In this document: positions 18,825 through 25,167 of the stretch, in pieces
Numbering within the stretch: position 1 is the stretch's first letter
How the letters are laid out: every line of letters starts with the position of its first letter
From: Zygnema cylindricum
Lineage: Eukaryota; Streptophyta; Zygnematophyceae; Zygnematales; Zygnemataceae
Length of the DNA stretch: 25,167 nucleotides
Assembly: GCA_037447655.1 (NCBI GenBank)
Contig: JBBHKE010000879.1
Span: 481,429 to 506,595, forward strand
Direction: 5' to 3'
Translations under genes and position numbers: made by a program
The notes under the pieces: generated by a model
Database searches by the model: none
The model's input: the letters and a program-made list of their open reading frames with translations, nothing else
Told to the model about the DNA's origin: nothing

Positions 18825-20755
18825 TACATTTAAGAGTTCTGTTGACAACGAAAATTTTGTAATTCATGGAAAAAATTGATGGTTTTAGTAGCTTTGAGGT
18901 TTTTTTCTTTCTGATGTGAAAATCTCAAGGACTTGATATGTCACGACATGTGACGCATACTTTCATTTTTAATGTTTGCCTTCCCACATCTTGGGTCCAT
19001 CTTGCATGAGTCCCTTTCGTTTCGCCTTCGTTGTTATGGAGGAGCTTATGAAAGTTTTCAGCTGCTTCTATGTATCACTTCTCATCAATGTATCGCGGAA
19101 AAAAGCTAAAATTTGTGTCAATATAGAATTCACTTTATTTTCTGTATTTTTTCTATGTTAAAAATTTGCGCATTCCTGAAAATGTATAATGCTACGTGTC
19201 ATTTTGACCTTAAATTATTTGGAGAGCTTTTCAATTCGCTTGTGTGCGTGCAATGCTCAATCCTTTGTGAGGAAAAATCACATTTTTGCTAGATTACGAA
19301 AGAAAAGGTATTTGGATTTAAATCATTTCTGATAGGTACATTGTTTTAGAAGTAGCTTCAGTGAAATTTAGCTTAAGAGAGTGGAGTTAGAACGTAAAAT
19401 ATTTTCACTATTCACCGATCACAATTGACCAGATTGAATGTGGAAACAGGAGGTACAATTGTAACCCGGCTAACTTTCCCGAAAATCCGGAAACAGATAT
19501 TTTTGGTAAGACTACTTTTTTGGTCCTTAACTTAGATACTTTAGGACAGTCCTACTAGACCAAACCTTACATAGTTTACTTCACGTTTTTCAGATATTTT
19601 AGAGATATTTTGCATAGAGCAGTCTTAAGGCTAAGTAGGAATCTCAAGGAAACACAGAATGTACATTCTACAGAGACAGGGAAATGAAAGCACCATAAGT
19701 TAGCTTCTGCGCTCTATTGACTTTGTCTTGCCTGCATTTTATGTATTGGTTGTACAGAGTAACTGAATTTATGCTTTCATATAACTTCAAGACTCTCTTT
19801 CAGGTAGAGTAACATATCCTTCAATATAAAGTTGTGTGTGCTGACATAGATCTTTTCTGGGTTAGCTTTTACTTTGAAACATGTCTGAAACCTGCTAGTG
19901 CGAGTCCTTGTCAATCTTCACAGGATTCCCATGACCTCCCACATAAAGCACCGTAATATTGGCACACACAACAAAGGGAGGATCCAGCTCAAGAGTAGTG
20001 TTATGTTGAACTAAAATGACAAATCTATTTTTCAGGACAATTCTTTACCTTTCCGTCTATACAACTTGCATTCATGTAAGCAAATGTGGCCCGAATGTCT
20101 GCTGGAAATTTAACATCAACGTACTATACAAATAGCATCAGAGATTGCAACGGCGTATTCTTGCCAATTGGAGTGACAAACAGACACCTCTCTGTAGATT
20201 GATGAGAGTTGACCACATATGGAGATGTTCAGCAAAAGAGTGAATTCTAGGAGCCTCACCACTAAAATCACAAAAAAATCTTTTGGCAACAAAAAATGTT
20301 AAATTATATGAATCGTCTCCAACATCTTCACGTATTTGTCAGCGGACTGATAATCATCTCAACTGGGCTGATCGTTACTGTAAGTTATTACACACTCAAG
20401 TGCACCAACGATAACTATACACAGATTGGCACGCATCAGTATTACAAACAACAAAACCTACATCAAAGATAGGGATTCTATATGTTCTTAAAATATATAA
20501 TAAACCATGTTTGTATATCCTGTTTATACTATTGTTGTGCACCAGGCACGACATTGAGATGACTTCGACTAACGTCAAAAATGAATGTCTATATTGGCGT
20601 CAAAAATTTGACATTCTGGCCAATGATGTAAAACTTTAACGTTTGTATGGCATTTGAAAAGTGAAGAAGTGACGTATATTACTTCTACATGCATCATGGA
20701 GATATCTAGGAATGAGCCATCTACCATCGGTGAATACAAGGTGTAAAGTAAGTAA
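18825..20755. repeat. Duplicated downstream block, copy D2
   Basis: This block aligns with D1 (8755-9525) over its first part and with D3 (21712-22855) over nearly its full length. Landmarks include TTCTGATGTGAAAATCTCAAG, GCTACGTGTCATTTTG, GCTTGTGTGCGTGCAATGCTC, ATTGGCACACACAAC, AGGAGCCTCACCACTAAAAT, CATTGAGATGACTTCGACT and TCTAGGAATGAG. Roughly 19335-19930 has no counterpart in D1 or D3 and looks like an insertion in this copy. No intact gene is seen. Confidence 0.7.
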
Positions 20756-20759
20756 ATCT

Positions 20760-21555
20760 TACTGTTTGAAATTAATGAACAAACTCTTTAGCACATCGTT
20801 TGTTTTGTTACCTGATGTGTAATACTTTCAGGTGTATGTTTTTTGGTTTTTTTAGTTTTTTATTTATTTTTTGAATGTCTTTGTCCCTGAAGTTTCTGCC
20901 AGGTTGTTGGTATTATGCATATCAATTTTAGAGTTCAAGCCTTATAAATTGCTAACTTATAATGTTGTGAGTAACGAAGTACTTACATACAAAAATAAAA
21001 AGTAAAGTTGAGCAATTTTTACCTCAAAATAAAAAAGAAAAAAATACCGTAAAAAAGTAACATGAAAGCTCAACTTCATTCATTCATTGGAAGAAAATAG
21101 CGTTAGAAACACATAAAAGGAACTCATTAAAAACCATATATATAAACGAGAAAAATGTGAAGGGAGCGAGGGAAAGCGAGAGAGAGAATTCACACTGCCC
21201 ATCAACATTGGAGTTATTAACTCTAATTAGACTGCATTCTTATTTGTTTACCAATATCGTAAATTAGTATTAACATTAAGTGGCCCATAATGAAGCTCTT
21301 GTGAAAATTATATTTTGTTTAGTTTATTTAACCAAGTGGTAACGCCAATAATTCACAATCTCTAACACTAATTCAAGGTGTGATGCAGTTAAAGGAGAGA
21401 GAGGGGGAAAGAGAACAACTTGTTCAAACGTTAAGATCGGCGAATGCATGTTCGCTCAAATTTTTTGGTACGGGGTACGTCGATTTTTTGTATGCGATTA
21501 TCAATTTGAAATTCTGATTGTGAAACTTGGGCTACCGTGTTTCTCTTCTCTCTTC
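20760..21555. other. AT-rich spacer, no supported gene
   Basis: There is no exon-like block. A poly-T rich part lies near 20840-20880, and GAGAGA runs lie near 21165-21190 and 21395-21415. TTATTAACTCTAATTAG at 21213 resembles the interior vocabulary of the family B elements, but a matching opposite end could not be confirmed. The gene part expected upstream of D3 is absent from this interval. Confidence 0.4.
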
Positions 21556-21660
21556 GGGGGAGGAGGGATGGGGGAGGGGGGAGGAGGGATGGGGGGGGGG
21601 GAAAGGAGGGAAGAGGGAGTAGGGAGGGAGGGAAGAGGGAGTAGGGAGGGAGGGAAGGGG
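21556..21660 (+). repeat. G-rich purine tract with quadruplex potential
   Basis: About 105 bases consist almost only of G and A. They include an uninterrupted run of 11 G at 21591-21601 and more than eight separate runs of three or more G, with AGGAGGGATGGGGG and AGAGGGAGTAGGGAGGGAGGG sub-repeats. It lies about 50 bp before the start of block D3. The open plus frame across it is a composition artefact. Confidence 0.85.
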
Positions 21661-21711
21661 CCTTTTGTATTTCTATGAATTAAATCAAACCAAAAGCCAA
21701 TTTTAAAATCT

Positions 21712-22855
21712 ACATTTAGAGTTTTGTTGCCAACAGAAATGATCCATGAATGGAGTTAATGTTGAATAACCTTGATTCTTCTGATATGAAAATCGCAAGC
21801 ACTTGATATGATACGACATCTGACATATGCCTTCATTATCGATGTCAGTTATGACTATCTGAATTTATCTCTGACAGTTCATCTTTTCGGAGTCCCTTCG
21901 CTTTCGACTTCATTGTTATGGGTGATGTTCCGAACATTTTCAGCTGTTTCTATACATCAACGCCTATCAAAATGTCACGGACTGATTTGAAATTTGAGTC
22001 AATATCATCAATCATTTTATTTCCTGTTAGTATGTTGACGTTGAAAGGTCGCACATACCTGAAATTGTTTATTGCTACGTGTCATTTTGGCATAAAATCA
22101 CTTGAAGAGCTTTTCAAATTGCTTGTGTGCATGCAATGCTCTCCTTGGGGAGAAACCGCATTTATGTTAGAATAAGAAATTAATGTCATTCCTAATAGCT
22201 ATGTTTATGACATAAAGAACCGAAACATTGGCCCACACAACCAAATTAGAATCAATATATGTTGACCCATAATGATAAATATGTTTTGCATTAGTGATAA
22301 AGAGACACCATGCCGTAAATCGATACAAGTTAGGAGCTTCACCAGTGAAATTCCACAAATTTCTTTCAACAACAAAAAATATTAAACTAAACGAATTGTC
22401 CCCGATCTCATCACTTATTTCTCAAGGGACAAATAAATATTTCAACCAGGTTGATAGTCGCAATGTTGCACATCATCACACACTCTGCGTGTACGGAAGA
22501 TAACTATGCACAGATTTGCACACAACAGTATTAGAACCAAGGAAACCTACACCAAAAATAGGGATTTAATTACATGTTTTTAGAATGTAGATTAAACCAT
22601 GTGGGTATGTTATGTTTATATCATTGTTTGTTGTACACCAGGAACACCATTGAGATGACTTCGACTTATATCAAATATGAATATCAGTACTCGAGTCAAA
22701 AATTAGGACATTCGTCACCACTAGCCGTAATAATGTACAACTTCCATGCTTGTATGATGTTTGAAAATTGAAGGAGTGACGTGTGCTTCTATCTGCATTA
22801 TTGAAATGTCTAGGAATGAGTCGTTTACCAACAGGTGTAAAGTACGTAGGTCCTA
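21712..22855. repeat. Duplicated downstream block, copy D3, without a gene
   Basis: Colinear with D2, it starts with ACATTTAGAGTTTTGTTGCC (D2: ACATTTAAGAGTTCTGTTGAC) and ends with TCTAGGAATGAGTCG...GGTGTAAAGTA. It lacks the roughly 600 bp that D2 carries at 19335-19930. No exon of the domain gene family is found upstream of it, so a third gene copy was probably deleted, or only the flank was duplicated. Confidence 0.7.
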
Positions 22856-22859
22856 CGGT

Positions 22860-25167
22860 TTTGAAAGTGTTGAACATAGACTGAATATGAGTAATATCAC
22901 ATGAGTAATAACACTTATAGTTTGGTAGTGTTATCAATGAGTTCATTACAAAAAATAATTGCTTTGGGCTTATAAGGGTTGTGCTCGGTGGAATACCCCA
23001 CCAAAGTTAAAAGGATTCTCAAAAGATCCATGGCCTCGCCGCACCATTATACGACCAAGAATGTGCGTGAATTCATAGTGGTATGCGCCATCCATTGGTT
23101 TTTGGCGGTGGTGGTGGTTACAACCTGGCTGTGTCTTTCATGGCATATACGAACTCGCATGTTAGACGAGTGTTACTTCATATTTGTTAGGAACGTAAAT
23201 TTGTAAGCAATGTCACCAAAACGTACCAAAATGGGAAAGAAGCTGGTCCATCATGGAGCCAATAACCTAAACATGTAGGAGTTTAGTATTCATCGGCACT
23301 AACACCTAAATCTCAAATTTCATAAACCAATGCCGTTGGTCAAATGTTTATTTTAATCAAAAGCCTCCTTGCTTCAAAGCACCTTTAACATGTTGGTGCA
23401 AGAGTACAATTGCTCCCCTCTTTACAAGAATGATGTAAAAGGTCCATTCGATGATGATCAATATTGTGTTCAGATGGTCTAGTTCAAATTACCTTGATGG
23501 TATGTTGGCAGCATGTTATGCAAATTGCAAAAATTCAAACCAGTTGTCTTTATAGGGGGCTTACAAAACGTTTTAGGTATTCCCATCAATGTATTAACCT
23601 ATTTTGTGTACATTTATTCCTAAACCTTTACATTCGGCTAACCAAAATAGATTGGTGAATATATGAATACGCAACCCCCCTAAGTTACTTCAAACTCCCT
23701 TAAACTCGCGTCTGTTGGGAGTAGATCTTCAATTGATAACTTCGGGCAAAACTTCCTAACTAATTGCAGTGTGGTTCATTGGGCACTAATAGGAGAAAAA
23801 TTGTGCTCTTAGAACGCGATGGCTAAACTATATAGGTGCAAATCTTGATTGACATGGTAACACACCTCGATAATCCCCTTACCGTTATCAAAACGATATA
23901 TCATTTATCAATAGGTAAAAAAAAAGGTGCATATAAGCTAATGTTTAGAGGCTACCCATTACTGTTGTGTATCGGGAATTTCTTTATCGCTATAAAATAG
24001 ATACTCGATATATCCAATATCGAACAGTCAAAGGACTCGATAGACCGCTCCGCGACCAACAATCATCGTCGCGAAATATTTGGTATGAGGTGGGAGTCCA
24101 AAAAACGGTAGTACGAAAACAATGTTCGGAATAACGTACGAAATATCCCTTTCCACTACCCTAACCCGCGCCGCCTGAGGGGCGTGAGGGCTTTGAAATT
24201 TGCTTTTGCAACCCAACGTCGCTTCTTTATATCGTGATACGATATATCAGTAAAATATCGGGACCCTAAGCTTATCGATATATTGATTATCTGTTACCCA
24301 AAAATAGGTACATATTGAATATCGACAATTTGGCCCTCGATACATAGCGCCACTACCTATACACAACACTAGTAAACATCTTATTACGATAATTGTTGTA
24401 GACGATATTATCGTTGATCAGACGCGAAGGTTGGACGACAAAGGGCCCTGTATAACGCTCCGGGACGAATACATTTGTTATTGTGAATATTTGTATACAC
24501 TATTACGATATACAATTATGTTGTATTCGTTGTATATCGTGTCATGTTAAGTATCACAATTCAATCTGCTCTTTACGTACTTTGTAAAACGGAAGTACTA
24601 ACTCTAGTAAGTATTACTCAACAATCACAGTCGTACCAGCGAAACTCAACCAAAATCACTAAAAACCAAGTCAATCATCGTGATATTTTCTATCGTCATA
24701 TAGAACCACTATATCTTTTATGTATCGGGATCATTTCCATACCAATATATCGAACCAATATATTTATTATTGATAGTTAAAAATGAGGTACATATTGATT
24801 ATTATTAAGTGGTTACCGATACACAGCACCAAAAACAAATAAATAAATATACTAGCACAAAACGATACATCATACCTTAAAAACAAATTAAAAAGTCGAC
24901 GTTCAGTTAAGGTCATACTATACCGACTTAAGGTCCAAATTACGAATATCTTCGCATCGGGAGGCGTCTTGAATTCCACGGATCAATTGAAAAATTCGAC
25001 CTCCAATGAATTTGATACAAATCTCAGACGACTATTACAATGATAGCGAACAAACTAATAATAGTGTTAAATTAATAATAACATATACAAACAAAAAAAC
25101 GTGAAAAGCTTTATTTCAAAAAGTGCGATGGAGAAAACCATGGAGGTAGAAAGGGGTTCAAAATAAT
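22860..25167. other. Gene-poor right end with repeat fragments
   Basis: No intact gene is supported. The plus frame 22979-23206 has a hydrophobic stretch and an integrase-like segment (see findings). From about 23880 to 24850 the DNA is dense in GATATATC, TATCGATA and CGATACA motifs. Three stretches near 23900, 24285 and 24760 share the order ATATAT-TGAT, then AATAGGTACATATTGA-like, then GATACA-AGC-like sequence, and so look like diverged direct repeats. Their nature is unknown. Confidence 0.4.

Noticed and set aside
21190-21385. Possible degenerate family B element (GAGTTATTAACTCTAATTAG ... AATTCAAGGTGTGA)
   Set aside because: The ends do not form a convincing inverted repeat, and the TA-CACCG termini are absent.

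Overview
This looks like nuclear DNA of a eukaryote. The coding exons are GC-rich and sit in AT-rich surroundings. They are separated by GT-AG introns of about 0.15-1.2 kb, and the window is littered with short terminal-inverted-repeat elements, microsatellites and decayed repeats. The lineage cannot be fixed from the sequence; an alga, a plant-like lineage or another protist would fit, and nothing looks bacterial.

The only gene I can support well is a small secreted protein gene present as a tandem pair. Copy 2 (16295-18442, +) is intact: three exons encode 230 aa, with a signal peptide, a short linker and two 86-residue six-cysteine domains that resemble PAN/Apple modules. Each domain occupies one exon bounded by phase-1 introns. 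Copy 1 (6205-8170, +) has the same architecture. However, it has a stop codon at the end of the signal peptide, a GC instead of a GT at the first donor and an AA instead of an AG at the first acceptor, while both domain exons remain open. It reads as a recent pseudogene, or as a gene with a different first exon. The duplication includes introns and downstream DNA. A third copy of the downstream block (21712-22855) survives without any gene.

Layout: 1-3090 is AT-rich with no supported gene. 3096-6040 holds four terminal-inverted-repeat elements of two related TA-flanked families, two of them only 5 bp apart. 6205-9525 is copy 1 and its downstream block; its first intron contains a minus-strand open frame for a signal-peptide-like, CxxC-rich 90-residue peptide built on an 18-bp minisatellite. 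9530-10730 has no supported gene, only a hexanucleotide microsatellite. 10732-14480 holds another short element, decayed retroelement-like sequence on the minus strand and a further long element with an internal 63-bp duplication. 14480-16260 carries a diverged direct-repeat pair and a 43-bp tandem repeat just ahead of copy 2. 16295-20755 is copy 2 and its downstream block. 20760-21700 is AT-rich and ends in a strongly G-rich tract. 22860-25167 has a weak integrase-like remnant and TATCGATA-rich repeats.

The two domain genes probably encoded extracellular or cell-surface recognition proteins, inferred only from the signal peptide and disulfide-type modules. The rest is mostly repeat-driven, and the transposon assignments rest on termini and weak translated similarity seen by eye.
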